Shown: piece by piece, positions 1 through 9,176 of the stretch | How the letters are laid out: the number at the start of each line of letters is the position of its first letter | Numbering within the stretch: position 1 is the stretch's first letter | From: Sutcliffiella deserti | Lineage (GTDB): Bacteria; Bacillota; Bacilli; Bacillales; Bacillaceae_I | DNA length: 64,000 nt | Assembly: GCF_020037475.1 (NCBI RefSeq) | Contig: NZ_JAIQDB010000005.1 | Coordinates: 62,001-126,000 of the forward strand | Direction of reading: 5' to 3' | Translations under genes and position numbers: made by a program | The notes under the pieces: model-generated | The model's input: only the letters and a program-made list of their open reading frames with translations | Told to the model about the DNA's origin: nothing | The model's database searches: none

Positions 1-38
1 AACAGCCAAAAGCCGTTCCCTCCACTGCATGAGAAGTT

Positions 39-335
39 TTAGTAGCCGTAGCCAAATCCAGGGCGTCCGTAGCCGAAACCAGGTCCCCCGTAACCAAATC
101 CAGGGCGTCCATAACCGAAACCAGGTCTCCCGTAGCCAAATCCGGGACGTCCATATCCGTAGCCATAGCCAAAGCCAGGTCTTCCGAAACCATAGCCATA
201 TCCAGGGTAGCCAAATCCTGGCCTGCCATACCCAAACCCAAACCCGCCTGTTGCAGCCCCGGCTGCTCCGAGAAGCGCAAGAGGGAGAATTCGTTGATCT
301 TGTTCATAGTGAGAACCTGCATAATTGTCATACAT
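39..335 (-). CDS. Gly/Tyr-rich heptad-repeat protein
   Basis: A 98-residue protein of unknown function. The first ~30 residues form a short lead with a hydrophobic patch (LPLALLGAAGAA). The rest is a repeat of the seven-residue unit GFGYGRP with a few GYGYGY insertions. At DNA level this is a 21-bp tandem repeat, with alternate units resembling each other so that a 42-bp higher-order period is visible between about 45 and 165. A good AAGGAGGT site lies at 345-353, upstream of ATG 335, and an ATG at 344 runs straight into a stop. Gly/Tyr-rich repeat proteins of Bacillus are often spore-coat or surface components; that role is an inference. The next gene upstream on the same strand is the secreted protease, with a terminator between them. 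Confidence 0.7.
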   Translation of the reverse strand: MYDNYAGSHYEQDQRILPLALLGAAGAATGGFGFGYGRPGFGYPGYGYGFGRPGFGYGYGYGRPGFGYGRPGFGYGRPGFGYGGPGFGYGRPGFGYGY

Positions 336-410
336 ACATTACATACCTCCTTAATTATTCTGCATATTGTATGTGGGTGGGCTTTATTAAGTGTAGAAGG
401 TAGGGAAGGA

Positions 411-456
411 GAAAAAGAAAAAACCGCTTCACCGCGATCGTCGCAGGAAACGGCTT
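411..456 (-). terminator. Terminator of the neutral protease gene
   Basis: On the minus strand GCCGTTTC pairs with GAAGCGGT (two G-U pairs), followed by a T-rich run ending at 411. It lies 22 bases past the protease stop and separates it from the Gly/Tyr repeat gene. Confidence 0.7.
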
Positions 457-477
457 TTTTATTCGTTGTGTTAGAGT

Positions 478-2331
478 TTAAAACCTTGGCGCTCTTGGAT
501 TATCCTCCACACTCCAGCCTTCATATAAACCTACATCATCAAATGCACCAAGGAATGCATTAAATTCCTCACTGCCTTCACCATAAAGATCGATTGCAGA
601 TTGCAGAATTGCTTCACGGAACTCTGCGAAGCTTGCATCATAATGCAGATAGTCATAGGCACGATACCAAGTATCCGCTACTACGTCACGACCCATGCCA
701 TATTCTTCGGCTACAAGGAAAGCGGAGTGTTGAAGAATTGTACAGTTAATGTGTACGCCGCCGTTATCCATGTTGGAAGGGAGGTAGTAGTACTCATCCA
801 TATGTGCTGGGTAGCGTCCTTCCCCATCAATGCTGTAAGGGAAGTATACGGCACCTACAGGGAACTTTCCAGGGTCTTCACTGCTGCGCAATGCTGTTCT
901 GCCATTTTCCAGCCACGCTTCCCCGATGATGTCCTCTCCGATTTCCCAGTTGCTGTCGTCTACAAGTGCTGCAAATGTATCAGAGTACGCTTCATTGATA
1001 GCTCCTGTTTCAAAACGGTAACGCAAGCCACCATTATAGTGGGTGATGCCATGGGTCATTTCGTGGGCGGTAACATCAAGGGATGCAAGTGGGATGAACT
1101 GCTGGCCATCTCCGTCACCATAGGTCATCATTGCGATGCCATTGCTCCAGAAAGCGTTGTTGTACGCCGTCCAGAAGTGAACTCTGGAGCGGATTGCCAT
1201 GCCGTTGCCATCAAGCGAGTTGCGTCCATGGTTGTTCAGGAAGTAGTCGTATACGATACGGGAGTTGGAGTGTGCATCAACTGCCGGACCCTGTCCAACC
1301 GTCTCCCATGAACTGCTGTCGCCGCTATATTCTACATCCTTCCAAGAAGCGCTTTTATTTGAATATAACCAAATTTGGTTGGAGGTATTTTTCATATTGT
1401 ACGTTAAGATCCCATCCATCTGAGTGGATCTGTAATCGGCAAGATAGAACTGTGCACCTGTCCCGCTATCCGGAACGTTTCCATGAGAAAGGTTGAGCAG
1501 CTTCGTAATTCCGTTTGTTCCTAGACCAGATCCTCTTGACGGCTTCAGTTTGCTGGCATTTTCAATCGCCTTTGGATTCGGTCCTTTTTCCGATTTCAGG
1601 GCAGCTGTCCCTTGAGCAATCTCCTCTCCCATCACATCTTCAAAAAAGCCAAGGCCTGTGACGGCATTGTATTGATCCAATACCTTTCCATTTTTTGCAT
1701 CCACATATACATACCAGTTGCCTGGCTCTCCTTCAAAAAATTCAAGGTTGATACGGTATGCGAGGTGGTAGTTTTCATCGAGCGGATAGATAACCAATTC
1801 GGAGGTTTCAAAAGGAACATCCGCTGGCGCATTTACTGCAAGTTTTGCTTCACTCACCGCTTCTTTTGCCTGAATCGCTGGTGTAGTGTCAATATCGAGG
1901 GAGTCTAATTTCACATCATAGTTGCCGTTAACAGTTGTTACTACGTTTTCGTCATTAAAATGGACATTAAGTTCGTTGCGGTCAACCGGGACGCCGTTCT
2001 TCGTTTGTTGAAGACGGACATGTGTCATCCCTAGAGCGTCTTTTGTGGTTTTTACTTCTTTTAGATCTTTTTCAGGATTGTTCATTTTGAAGAAATCTTT
2101 ATGCTTGCCTAAGAACTTTTTCGCACTTTGTGCATTCCCATTAGCATGTTTCTCGGATAAGATTCCTGCAACAAAGGATGGTGGCCCTTGCTTGCCTTTA
2201 TTGTCGACCACTCTTACTTTTCCCTTACTTTTGAACTCCTGCAATGAGTTCGCTGCCTCAGATGGTCCCCCTGAAAAAAGACCGGAGAAAATCAGAAAAA
2301 CTACTGCTGCCAAAATAAAAATTTTCTTCAA
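478..2331 (-). CDS. Secreted thermolysin-like neutral metalloprotease (M4)
   Basis: A 617-residue zinc endopeptidase precursor that would degrade extracellular protein. The start chosen is TTG 2331, because GAGGGGAAGGG lies just upstream and the product then begins with a classic signal peptide (LKK, hydrophobic core, cleavage near SEAA). Reading open to 2472 would give a non-secretory 47-residue extension. Order: signal peptide, FTP/PepSY-type propeptide (about 30-270), M4 catalytic domain (about 310-617). Catalytic features: HEMTH at 423-427, zinc-ligand Glu447 in NEAYSD, and His527 in GGVHIN. No C-terminal PPC domain. After GGVHIN the residues CTILQHSAF differ from the usual SGIxNKA. It resembles NprE/NprB-type proteases but I cannot choose a symbol. 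Confidence 0.93.
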   Translation of the reverse strand: MKKIFILAAVVFLIFSGLFSGGPSEAANSLQEFKSKGKVRVVDNKGKQGPPSFVAGILSEKHANGNAQSAKKFLGKHKDFFKMNNPEKDLKEVKTTKDALGMTHVRLQQTKNGVPVDRNELNVHFNDENVVTTVNGNYDVKLDSLDIDTTPAIQAKEAVSEAKLAVNAPADVPFETSELVIYPLDENYHLAYRINLEFFEGEPGNWYVYVDAKNGKVLDQYNAVTGLGFFEDVMGEEIAQGTAALKSEKGPNPKAIENASKLKPSRGSGLGTNGITKLLNLSHGNVPDSGTGAQFYLADYRSTQMDGILTYNMKNTSNQIWLYSNKSASWKDVEYSGDSSSWETVGQGPAVDAHSNSRIVYDYFLNNHGRNSLDGNGMAIRSRVHFWTAYNNAFWSNGIAMMTYGDGDGQQFIPLASLDVTAHEMTHGITHYNGGLRYRFETGAINEAYSDTFAALVDDSNWEIGEDIIGEAWLENGRTALRSSEDPGKFPVGAVYFPYSIDGEGRYPAHMDEYYYLPSNMDNGGVHINCTILQHSAFLVAEEYGMGRDVVADTWYRAYDYLHYDASFAEFREAILQSAIDLYGEGSEEFNAFLGAFDDVGLYEGWSVEDNPRAPRF

Positions 2332-2767
2332 TTGCAACCCTTCCCCTCTAACTATTTTGTGTTGCGAAATTATCGGGTTCCGATATTTCGACAATCTCAT
2401 CGTAGAATAGGGAAGTGAATATGTAAACAGACTATTCAGACTATTTTTCAACTCGCCTTCCTTCCTAATCAAGGGATTGCATGTAAAATGACAAGTTTCG
2501 CTATGACTTATGTTGCATTAACGTAATAAAGTAGGTGGGAATATAACACTATTTTTTATAAAACCTGTCTCTGATAAAGGAAAAAGATAGCCTTAAATTA
2601 AATAGATAGAAGGATAGATTTTTATTCAAGTACATGTCCCATAGGTGAATAGCACTAAAAAATACAATTTTTTCTAGAAATCTATCAAAATAAATAAAAA
2701 ATATTCAAAAAACAATTGGATAAATGCTAAAATAAAGCAATCAATTTTTTTCAAGGAGGGATGCTAG

Positions 2768-3298
2768 ATGACAAAAACACTAGAAACGACAAGGCTGACT
2801 CTCCGTCCGATGCAACTCGAGGATGCGGAGCGGATTGAGGAGTTGGCAAGCGACTATGAGCTTGCGAAGACAACGTTGACGGTACCGCATCCTTATCCAA
2901 TAGGCGGTGCAAAGGATTTTATCGAGCGGATGGGTGGGGCAAAGGACATTGTGACATTTGCCATCATAGATAAAGAAAAGGAAAGTCTGATTGGTCTTAT
3001 TTCCAATAAACTGACACCTGCCTATGAGCGGGGAGAATTGGGCTATTGGATCGGCCGTCCATACTGGGGCCAAGGGTATGGCACAGAAGCGGCAACGGCA
3101 GTAATAGAGCATGGGTTTACCGATTTAAAGCTCAATAAAATTTTCGCAGGGGCATATGCCGATAATCCAGGCTCTTGGCGCATCATGGAAAAGGTGGGCA
3201 TGAGCTATGAAGGAACGTGGAAGCAGCATGCAGTAAGGTTTGGAAAATACGTAGACCTGGTATACTATGGGCTGTTAAAAGAGGATTACAAAAAATAG
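2768..3298 (+). CDS. GNAT acetyltransferase (RimJ/RimL type)
   Basis: A 176-residue N-acetyltransferase that would transfer acetyl from acetyl-CoA to an amine. The N-terminus TTRLTLRPM is typical of the RimJ/RimL branch. The acetyl-CoA loop reads GQGYGTEA at about residues 100-107, followed by the usual ENPGSWRIMEKVGM-like region (here ADNPGSWRIMEKVGM). An AAGGAGGG site sits 8 bases before ATG 2768. It is the first of four closely spaced plus-strand genes (GNAT, MFS, VOC, GNAT), which together suggest drug or toxin resistance. The substrate cannot be read from sequence. Confidence 0.88.
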   Translation: MTKTLETTRLTLRPMQLEDAERIEELASDYELAKTTLTVPHPYPIGGAKDFIERMGGAKDIVTFAIIDKEKESLIGLISNKLTPAYERGELGYWIGRPYWGQGYGTEAATAVIEHGFTDLKLNKIFAGAYADNPGSWRIMEKVGMSYEGTWKQHAVRFGKYVDLVYYGLLKEDYKK

Positions 3299-3320
3299 CA
3301 GTTTAAGAGTTGGTGAATAA

Positions 3321-4541
3321 ATGAAAAGCTGGAAATATTCCATTCTACTCCTCGCTGGGATCGGAGTGTCCTATTTAGGAAGTTGGATTTATCTTATTGC
3401 GATTAATCTTTCTATACTCAATCTTACAGGTTCGGCTGCGGCTGTTGCTGGGCTATATGTAATCCGACCGATTGCGATCTTAATTACAAACACCTGGGCA
3501 GGAAGTGTCATTGACCGGGTGAATAAAAGAAAGCTGATGATCGGAGTCGATGTTATACGCGGTCTGCTCGTGTTTCTCATTCCCCTTATTGAATCGCTTT
3601 GGTTTATCTACTTTATTTTACTGCTGATTAATATAGCGGGTGCTTTTTTTGGACCAAGCTCTTCGGTGTACATAACGAAATTGATTCCTGCTGAAAATAG
3701 AAAACGCTTTAACTCACTTATGAGCATGGCTGGTTCCGGCGCTTTCTTATTGGGCCCGGCGATTGCCGGCGTGCTTATCATGCTTTTCGGGACAGACTTA
3801 TGCATTTACATTAATGCAGTCACATTCCTTGTTTGTGCATGGTTCATCTACCTGCTGCCGGATGTGGACACCGAGGTAAAAGAGAAGCGGGACCCTGTAA
3901 CATGGAACATGCTCGTTGGAGACTGGAGAACGGTGAAAAGATTTGCTAGGGGTGCCTCCTATTTTGTGATTGTTTATCTCTTATTTCAAGGAGCGATGCT
4001 GACTGGCTTTGCACTAGATTCACAAGAGGTTACTTTTATTAAGCAGCATTTGATGCTGTCGGATCAGGATTATGGATGGATTGTAAGTTTAACAGGACTC
4101 GGTGCACTTGCAGGAGCAGCGGTAGCGGCCATGATTTCCCAAAAGGTGCAGCTTCGGTACTATATTGGTGCAGGAATGTTTTTCACTTCCGTTGGTTATC
4201 TTATGTTTTACGCCTCCTTTGATTTTCTGACTGCCACATTGGCTTTTGTGTTCTTAGGATTTTTTATGGCATTTGCGAATGCAGGCTATGCCACCTTTTT
4301 TCAGCAAAATGTACCGGTGGAGATAATGGGGAGGTTCGGAAGTATTGCTGATATGCTGCAGGCAATGGTTCAGATTATGTTAACCTTAATTTTAGGGGTA
4401 GCAGCAGATTGGTTTTCCTTACAAGTTGCGTGTATAGTGTTTTCCATCAGTGGAGTATTTCTAGCCGCAGCCTTACTAGTAACAGTTCTACGCCCATCTA
4501 AAAAGGAGTATTTTGAAGAAAGTAAAGGAGTGGTTTTATGA
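3321..4541 (+). CDS. Major facilitator superfamily efflux transporter
   Basis: A 406-residue inner-membrane protein with about 12 hydrophobic segments, fitting a single-polypeptide drug/proton antiporter of the MFS_3/enterobactin-exporter-like branch. A short charged loop with DRVNKRKLM lies between the second and third segments, as in MFS motif A. It follows the GNAT gene by 22 bases and overlaps the next start by four bases (ATGA), so translational coupling is likely. Substrate unknown. Confidence 0.87.
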   Translation: MKSWKYSILLLAGIGVSYLGSWIYLIAINLSILNLTGSAAAVAGLYVIRPIAILITNTWAGSVIDRVNKRKLMIGVDVIRGLLVFLIPLIESLWFIYFILLLINIAGAFFGPSSSVYITKLIPAENRKRFNSLMSMAGSGAFLLGPAIAGVLIMLFGTDLCIYINAVTFLVCAWFIYLLPDVDTEVKEKRDPVTWNMLVGDWRTVKRFARGASYFVIVYLLFQGAMLTGFALDSQEVTFIKQHLMLSDQDYGWIVSLTGLGALAGAAVAAMISQKVQLRYYIGAGMFFTSVGYLMFYASFDFLTATLAFVFLGFFMAFANAGYATFFQQNVPVEIMGRFGSIADMLQAMVQIMLTLILGVAADWFSLQVACIVFSISGVFLAAALLVTVLRPSKKEYFEESKGVVL

Positions 4542-4921
4542 TTAAAATAGAAGATTTTCATCATATCAGTTTATCCGTAACAGACATTGAGGCATCGAAG
4601 CATTTCTACGGGAAGATCCTTGGGTTCGCCGAGATAAAGCGACCTGACTTTGGCTTTCCGGGAGCATGGTACCAGATTGGAAGTGCGCAGCTTCATCTTA
4701 TTCAAAACAGCAAAGCGGAAACACTGCGGGAGAGCAGCAAGCTCGACAGCAGGGACGGGCACTTTGCTATCCGGGTGAAAAGCTATGACCAGACACTGCA
4801 ATTTTTAAAAGAGAATAAAATAGAGGTTTTGGAAAAACCCAACAGTAAAAGTGGATTTGCCCAAATTTTTTGTAGTGATCCCGACCATAACCTCATTGAG
4901 TTTAATGTAGAACAAAGTTAA
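4538..4921 (+). CDS. VOC (glyoxalase/bleomycin-resistance) family protein
   Basis: A 127-residue single VOC domain. It begins FHHISLSVTD with an early metal-ligand His and ends with PDHNLIEF, whose Glu is the usual last ligand. FGFPGAWYQIG lies in the middle. VOC proteins are metal-dependent lyases, dioxygenases or fosfomycin/bleomycin resistance proteins; length and motifs do not separate these. Its start overlaps the MFS stop, so it probably shares that transcript. Confidence 0.87.
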   Translation: MIKIEDFHHISLSVTDIEASKHFYGKILGFAEIKRPDFGFPGAWYQIGSAQLHLIQNSKAETLRESSKLDSRDGHFAIRVKSYDQTLQFLKENKIEVLEKPNSKSGFAQIFCSDPDHNLIEFNVEQS

Positions 4922-4937
4922 GGAAGGAGCGAGCGGA

Positions 4938-5504
4938 ATGACAAGCCGTAAACCGATTTTAAAAGATTTTCCATCCGAATTTACAACAGACCGCCTAGTA
5001 ATCAGAATGCCGATGCCTGGAGATGGAGCAGCTGTTCACCAGGCGATCACGCATTCCTTGGCTGAGTTAAAGCCTTGGATGCCATTTGCCAACAAAGACC
5101 AGACTGTGGAAGATGTGGAGGCAAATATCAGGGAAAGCTATGTCCAGTTCTTAAAAAGAGAGGATCTGAGATTACTAGTTTTTTTGAAAGAAACAGGCGA
5201 ATTTGTTGCTTCGTCCGGTTTGCATCGAATAGATTGGGATGTCCCGAAATTTGAGATCGGCTACTGGATCGACACAAGGCACAGTGGAAAAGGCTATATA
5301 ACAGAAGCGGTGGATGGGATTGGACGTTTTGCATTCGAGAAATTGCAGGCGAACCGTGTGGAAATACGCTGTGATTCGAAAAATGGGAAGAGTCGTGCAG
5401 TGGCAGAGCGAAACGGCTATACACTCGAAGGAATCTTACAGAATGATGACCGCGGTGTGGACGGAGAGCTTCGAGACACTTGTGTATATGCGAAGGTGCG
5501 GTAG
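4938..5504 (+). CDS. GNAT acetyltransferase (RimL-like)
   Basis: A 188-residue acetyltransferase of the ribosomal-protein-serine/alanine type: TTDRLVIRMP at the N-terminus, YWIDTRHSGKGYITEA carrying the acetyl-CoA loop at about 105-120, and a C-terminal segment NGYTLEGILQND. It starts 16 bases after the VOC gene behind GGAAGGAGCGAGCGG. The homologous enzyme at 2768 opens the same cluster, so the cluster holds two acetyltransferases around a transporter. Substrate unknown. Confidence 0.88.
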   Translation: MTSRKPILKDFPSEFTTDRLVIRMPMPGDGAAVHQAITHSLAELKPWMPFANKDQTVEDVEANIRESYVQFLKREDLRLLVFLKETGEFVASSGLHRIDWDVPKFEIGYWIDTRHSGKGYITEAVDGIGRFAFEKLQANRVEIRCDSKNGKSRAVAERNGYTLEGILQNDDRGVDGELRDTCVYAKVR

Positions 5505-5570
5505 ATGAAGAAGCATGCACTTGTCATCGGTGGAACGGGTATGCTGGCGTTTTTTAATTGGAGTATTTGA
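5505..5570 (+). pseudogene. 21-codon stub of an NAD-binding (SDR-type) gene
   Basis: Directly after the TAG of the GNAT gene an ATG opens a 21-codon frame reading KKHALVIGGTGMLA and then FFNWSI before TGA. The first 15 residues match the Rossmann-fold start of short-chain dehydrogenase-like proteins (GGTGM is the dinucleotide loop). The rest is missing, so this looks like the 5' end of a deleted gene rather than a functional peptide. Confidence 0.5.
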
Positions 5571-5648
5571 AACTTGGGTGAAGCGGCCTAAAGTTATATG
5601 AGCCGTTCATGGGCATGATTCCGTTTAGGGGGGAAGATTAATTCACCC

Positions 5649-6170
5649 CTAAATTAGACATTTATAGTAATAAACCGTTGTGTCTAATTTCCCATTTGCA
5701 GACTTCGCATAGTTAGGAATTCGACCAGCTTCGATGTAGTTTAGTGAGCTATATAGAAGATTGGATGGATCACCTTCTCTAGTGTCTAAAACTACGAGTG
5801 AACGATTGCTTTCTCTTGCTAGTTCCTCTGCCTTATTCATGAGCAAGCGAGCGATTCCTTTCCGTCGAACACTTGAATTTGTCATTAATTTTGCGATTTC
5901 ACATCTATGACGAGCGTTAGGCTGAGGTGCTAAATGTAACTGGACGCTACCAACAATTACATTATCAAACTTGGCTACTACTAAAAAACTAGTCTGCTTT
6001 ATTACAGATTCGAAATAAGCTCTAGCGTCCTCTTCGGATAAAGGTGGTAAAAACCCAATAGATGCCCCCTCATTAACCACTTCGAGTAGCAATTCAGTGA
6101 GCTGGCTTAACTCACTACCGCTAAGCGTATCCATTATTTCAATACTTATTTCTCCATTCATTTCATTCAC
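5649..6170 (-). CDS. GNAT acetyltransferase
   Basis: A 173-residue acetyltransferase, convergent with the preceding cluster. The core reads VVAKFDNVIVGSVQL, then KLMTNSSVRRKGIARLLMNKAEELA, where RRKGIA is the acetyl-CoA loop at about 110-115, then LLYSSLNYIEAGRIPNYA. The ATG at 6170 is preceded on the minus strand by GAGGTG. An 8-bp inverted repeat (TTTAGGGG/CCCCTAAA, 5624-5653) covers its stop codon but has no T-run. Substrate unknown. Confidence 0.85.
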   Translation of the reverse strand: MNEMNGEISIEIMDTLSGSELSQLTELLLEVVNEGASIGFLPPLSEEDARAYFESVIKQTSFLVVAKFDNVIVGSVQLHLAPQPNARHRCEIAKLMTNSSVRRKGIARLLMNKAEELARESNRSLVVLDTREGDPSNLLYSSLNYIEAGRIPNYAKSANGKLDTTVYYYKCLI

Positions 6171-6626
6171 CTCATATAAAATGATTTTATTAACTCTTTT
6201 AAAATAAAAGAAGAAATTGAAATTTACAACAATAATGGAAGATAACTTAACACAAATTCGTTCAAAAGAGGTGAAAATAAAAGGAATCTAATAAATGTCC
6301 TTCCCTTAATTTCAAGATTCTTTGATACCAATAACCCTCACAACTTTCCTCTTCAGTGAAGCAGTTCGCTCATTTAAACATATTTATTGATGCCTTTAAA
6401 CCGCTCAATCGTCAATTAAGGCAGCAGGATGTTATCATGATATCCACTGTATTTAAGGAAATGCTGTATTAGAGGGTGAAGTGAATATCCTTAATATATA
6501 GGAATTCTCTTCCGTTCAACTAAAGCAAAAGGACACTTCCCAAACATTCTTTGTTAAAATAGGTCTGTAGATACGTCTAGTAAACTAGTATACTTTCAAG
6601 CTTGACCGCAAAAAGGAGTTTAGCCT
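6171..6626 (+). other. Intergenic region, possible gene remnant
   Basis: No complete gene seen. A 38-codon plus-strand frame from GTG 6356 to TAG 6470-6472 (beginning KQFAHLNIFIDAF, ending VFKEMLY) reads like the end of a protein but has no ribosome site and may be a remnant. The last 60 bases carry the presumed promoter of the response regulator, including CTAGTAAACTAGTA at 6577-6590. Confidence 0.25.
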
Positions 6627-7325
6627 ATGCACAGATTGATGCTTGTGGAAGATGACACACAGTTAAGTGAGCTCATTTGCGCCCACTTGGAACGGTATGG
6701 GTATGAAGTTCACCTGCCAACGGATTTTCAAAATGTCCCAGAAGAATTTTCAAAAATTCAACCGGACCTTGTCCTTTTAGATATTAATCTGCCTTATTAT
6801 GACGGCTATTTTTTATGCAAAAGCATTCGCCAGCAGTCAAAGGTGCCGATCATCATTATTTCCGCCAGAAGCTCCGAAATGGATCAAATTATGGCGATTG
6901 AGCTGGGAGCGGATGACTATATTACCAAACCATTTACGTTTGAGATCTTGCAGTCTAAGGTGAAGGCCGCAATTCGGAGAGCCTATGGGGAGTATGCGGT
7001 ACAGGATATCAATAAAGTGTCTGCAGGGGCACTATCCCTTGATACACATACCCTTGTTCTCACTTATCAGGATGATAGAATGGAACTGAGTAAAAATGAA
7101 TATAAGCTGCTAAAAAAACTCATGGAACAGTATAACGCCTATATTCCAAGAGAGGTTCTTATTGAAGAAGTATGGGATGCGCTGACGTTTGTGGATGACA
7201 ATACCTTGACTGTTAATATGACGCGAATCAAGCAGAAGCTCTCTGCCCTTGGATTGCCAAATGCGATTAATAGTAAAAGGGGAGTTGGGTATATGCTTGC
7301 TCTCGGCGGTGAAGCGGATGACTAA
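6627..7325 (+). CDS. OmpR-family response regulator, BceR-like
   Basis: A 232-residue regulator: receiver domain about 1-115 with acidic pair VEDD at 7-10, phospho-acceptor Asp52 in LLDINLP and Lys in ITKPF, then a winged-helix DNA-binding domain about 130-228 (LSKNEYKLLKKLM, RGVGYML). An AAAAAGGAG site precedes ATG 6627. The kinase start lies inside its last codons, and the ATPase and permease follow, which is the Bce/Psd arrangement for sensing and removing peptide antibiotics such as bacitracin. Known BceR proteins act on promoters of their cognate transporter genes; no operator was identified here. Confidence 0.92.
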   Translation: MHRLMLVEDDTQLSELICAHLERYGYEVHLPTDFQNVPEEFSKIQPDLVLLDINLPYYDGYFLCKSIRQQSKVPIIIISARSSEMDQIMAIELGADDYITKPFTFEILQSKVKAAIRRAYGEYAVQDINKVSAGALSLDTHTLVLTYQDDRMELSKNEYKLLKKLMEQYNAYIPREVLIEEVWDALTFVDDNTLTVNMTRIKQKLSALGLPNAINSKRGVGYMLALGGEADD

Positions 7326-8331
7326 GCCTATTTTCAAAAGGTATCTAAAGGATCGCGCGCTGCTTATTCTCTTTTACCTGCTAAATATGCTGGCAGTGGT
7401 TACGTTCTTTCATCTGAGTGAACCGGCGAATACAGAAGTTTTATATCCTCTCTCGCTCGGGGCATTTTTATTAGCGGTATACCTTGTCATCGATTGGTTC
7501 CGCTATTTTCCAGCGAATAAATCACTCGAGAAGGTGCTCGATGATCAGCATTCGGAATACAAGCCAGATACAGAAGAACAGAAAGCTTTCCACAAAGTGA
7601 TCCGCAAGATGCAAGGTGAGCATTCGAGAGAAATCGCGGAACTGAGGGGACAGAATAAAGAGCGGCTTTATTTTCTCTCCCACTGGATGCACCATCTCAA
7701 GACCCCGGTGTCGGTGATGGACCTGATTATTCAAAAGGAAAAAGAAACACTGGAAGATCTGGAGGTACTGGAGAAAATCCAACTGGAGAACAAACGATTA
7801 CATACAAGCATTGAACAGGGACTGACAATGATTCGAATGGACAGCTTTGAGAATGACCTCGAGGCGGGTTCAGTTGACCTCCTAGCTTCACTAAGAAAAT
7901 TAATTAATACGAGAAAAAGCGAGTTTATCTATCATTCTCTTTTTCCTGCGATCGAGTGTGAGGAGGAAGTGGTCCGCATTATTACGGATTCAAAGTGGAA
8001 TGAAGTAATGCTCGATCAGATTCTTTCCAATGCGATAAAATATTCCGGCATGAAAGAGGGCAGCAAGAAGCTGCGGCTCACCGTTAGAAGGGATGGACGG
8101 GAAACGCTGCTTTCCATTATCGATGAAGGGGCAGGTATACCCACCTATGATTTGGAGCGGGTTTTTGAGCCATTTTTTACCGGGGAAAATGGGAGAAGGT
8201 TCCGAAACTCGTCCGGTATCGGCCTTTACTTGTGCAGAAAAATTGCTGATAAGCTGCATCACACCATTACGATAGAATCGGAAGTTTCCACAGGAACCAG
8301 CGTCACCATCCGCTACCTTACAAAACTGTAA
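7318..8331 (+). CDS. Intramembrane-sensing histidine kinase, BceS-like
   Basis: A 337-residue kinase. ATG 7318 overlaps the regulator stop by eight bases. Two membrane helices (about 15-33 and 43-60) have almost no loop between them, the hallmark of intramembrane-sensing kinases that rely on their transporter to detect the peptide. The phospho-acceptor is His125 in WMHHLKTP. The ATPase domain shows N-box LSNAIKYS, DEGAGIP and SSGIGLYLC. The usual length for BceS is about 335 residues, so it is intact. Confidence 0.92.
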   Translation: MTKPIFKRYLKDRALLILFYLLNMLAVVTFFHLSEPANTEVLYPLSLGAFLLAVYLVIDWFRYFPANKSLEKVLDDQHSEYKPDTEEQKAFHKVIRKMQGEHSREIAELRGQNKERLYFLSHWMHHLKTPVSVMDLIIQKEKETLEDLEVLEKIQLENKRLHTSIEQGLTMIRMDSFENDLEAGSVDLLASLRKLINTRKSEFIYHSLFPAIECEEEVVRIITDSKWNEVMLDQILSNAIKYSGMKEGSKKLRLTVRRDGRETLLSIIDEGAGIPTYDLERVFEPFFTGENGRRFRNSSGIGLYLCRKIADKLHHTITIESEVSTGTSVTIRYLTKL

Positions 8332-8405
8332 GGTATTTTTAGTAGCAAGAATGGATACGAGAAATGCAACCTTGTAGGATTAGAGAGAGAAGAGGGGGCA
8401 TGAAG

Positions 8406-9176
8406 ATGACAGAACCAATTTTAAAAGCAAGCAAGCTAGTAAAGATATATGGAGAAACAGGTGGGGAAGGCGCAACAAAGGCGATTGATGGAGTGGACCT
8501 TTCAGTGGAAAAAGGAGAGTTCCTTGCGATCATGGGGCCATCGGGAAGTGGGAAGACGACGTTGCTCCATCTGTTAAGCGGCATTGACAAACCTACTTCA
8601 GGGCAGGTCAGGATTAGGGGCTTAGAAATCAGCGGTATGAGCGGAGAGGAATTGGCAATTTTCCGCAGAAGGCAGCTGGGGTTTGTTTTTCAGGATTTTA
8701 ATCTGCTTGACAGCTTAACGGTGAGGGAGAATATCCTTGTGCCGATGGTGTTGGAAAAAAGGGACGCTTTTGAGATGGAGGAAAAAGTAAAAGAGCTTGC
8801 TGATTTGTTTGGAATCAATAACATTCTAAGCAAATATCCATTCAAAATATCCGGCGGGCAGCAGCAACGAACGGCGGTGAGTCGTGCGCTTGTGAATGAT
8901 CCGAGCATTATTTTTGCTGATGAACCAACAGGTAATCTCGATTCAAAATCATCCTCGGTCATCATGGAATGCTTTGAAAAAATAGTAGAGGAGCTTCAAA
9001 CGACCGTACTGGTGGTGACACATGATGTGTTTGCGGCGAGCTACTGTCGCAAGGTGGTCTTTATAAAAGATGGTCATATTGATTCCTATATAGTGAGAAA
9101 AGGAGATAGAAAAGAGTTTCTTGATCAAATCATGGATAACCTTGCCGTCCTTGGAGGCAGAAGCCATGACCTTTAA
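8406..9176 (+). CDS. ABC transporter ATP-binding protein, BceA-like
   Basis: A 256-residue ATPase: Walker [10 protein letters not shown] at about 43-51, Q-loop VFQDFNLL, signature ISGGQQQR, Walker [11 protein letters not shown]-loop VVTHDV. ATG 8406 is preferred over ATG 8400 because the purine-rich ribosome site ends at 8398. The start of the permease lies inside its last codons. It would energise the adjacent FtsX-type permease as part of a peptide-antibiotic detoxification and sensing complex. Confidence 0.92.
   Translation: MTEPILKASKLVKIYGETGGEGATKAIDGVDLSVEKGEFLAIMGPSGSGKTTLLHLLSGIDKPTSGQVRIRGLEISGMSGEELAIFRRRQLGFVFQDFNLLDSLTVRENILVPMVLEKRDAFEMEEKVKELADLFGINNILSKYPFKISGGQQQRTAVSRALVNDPSIIFADEPTGNLDSKSSSVIMECFEKIVEELQTTVLVVTHDVFAASYCRKVVFIKDGHIDSYIVRKGDRKEFLDQIMDNLAVLGGRSHDL

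Noticed and set aside
601..1311. 236-codon plus-strand frame opposite the neutral protease
   Set aside because: Lies wholly antisense to a well-conserved M4 catalytic domain, has no ribosome site and no family features.
2332..2472. 47-residue N-terminal extension of the neutral protease
   Set aside because: It would bury the signal peptide; TTG 2331 has a strong ribosome site.
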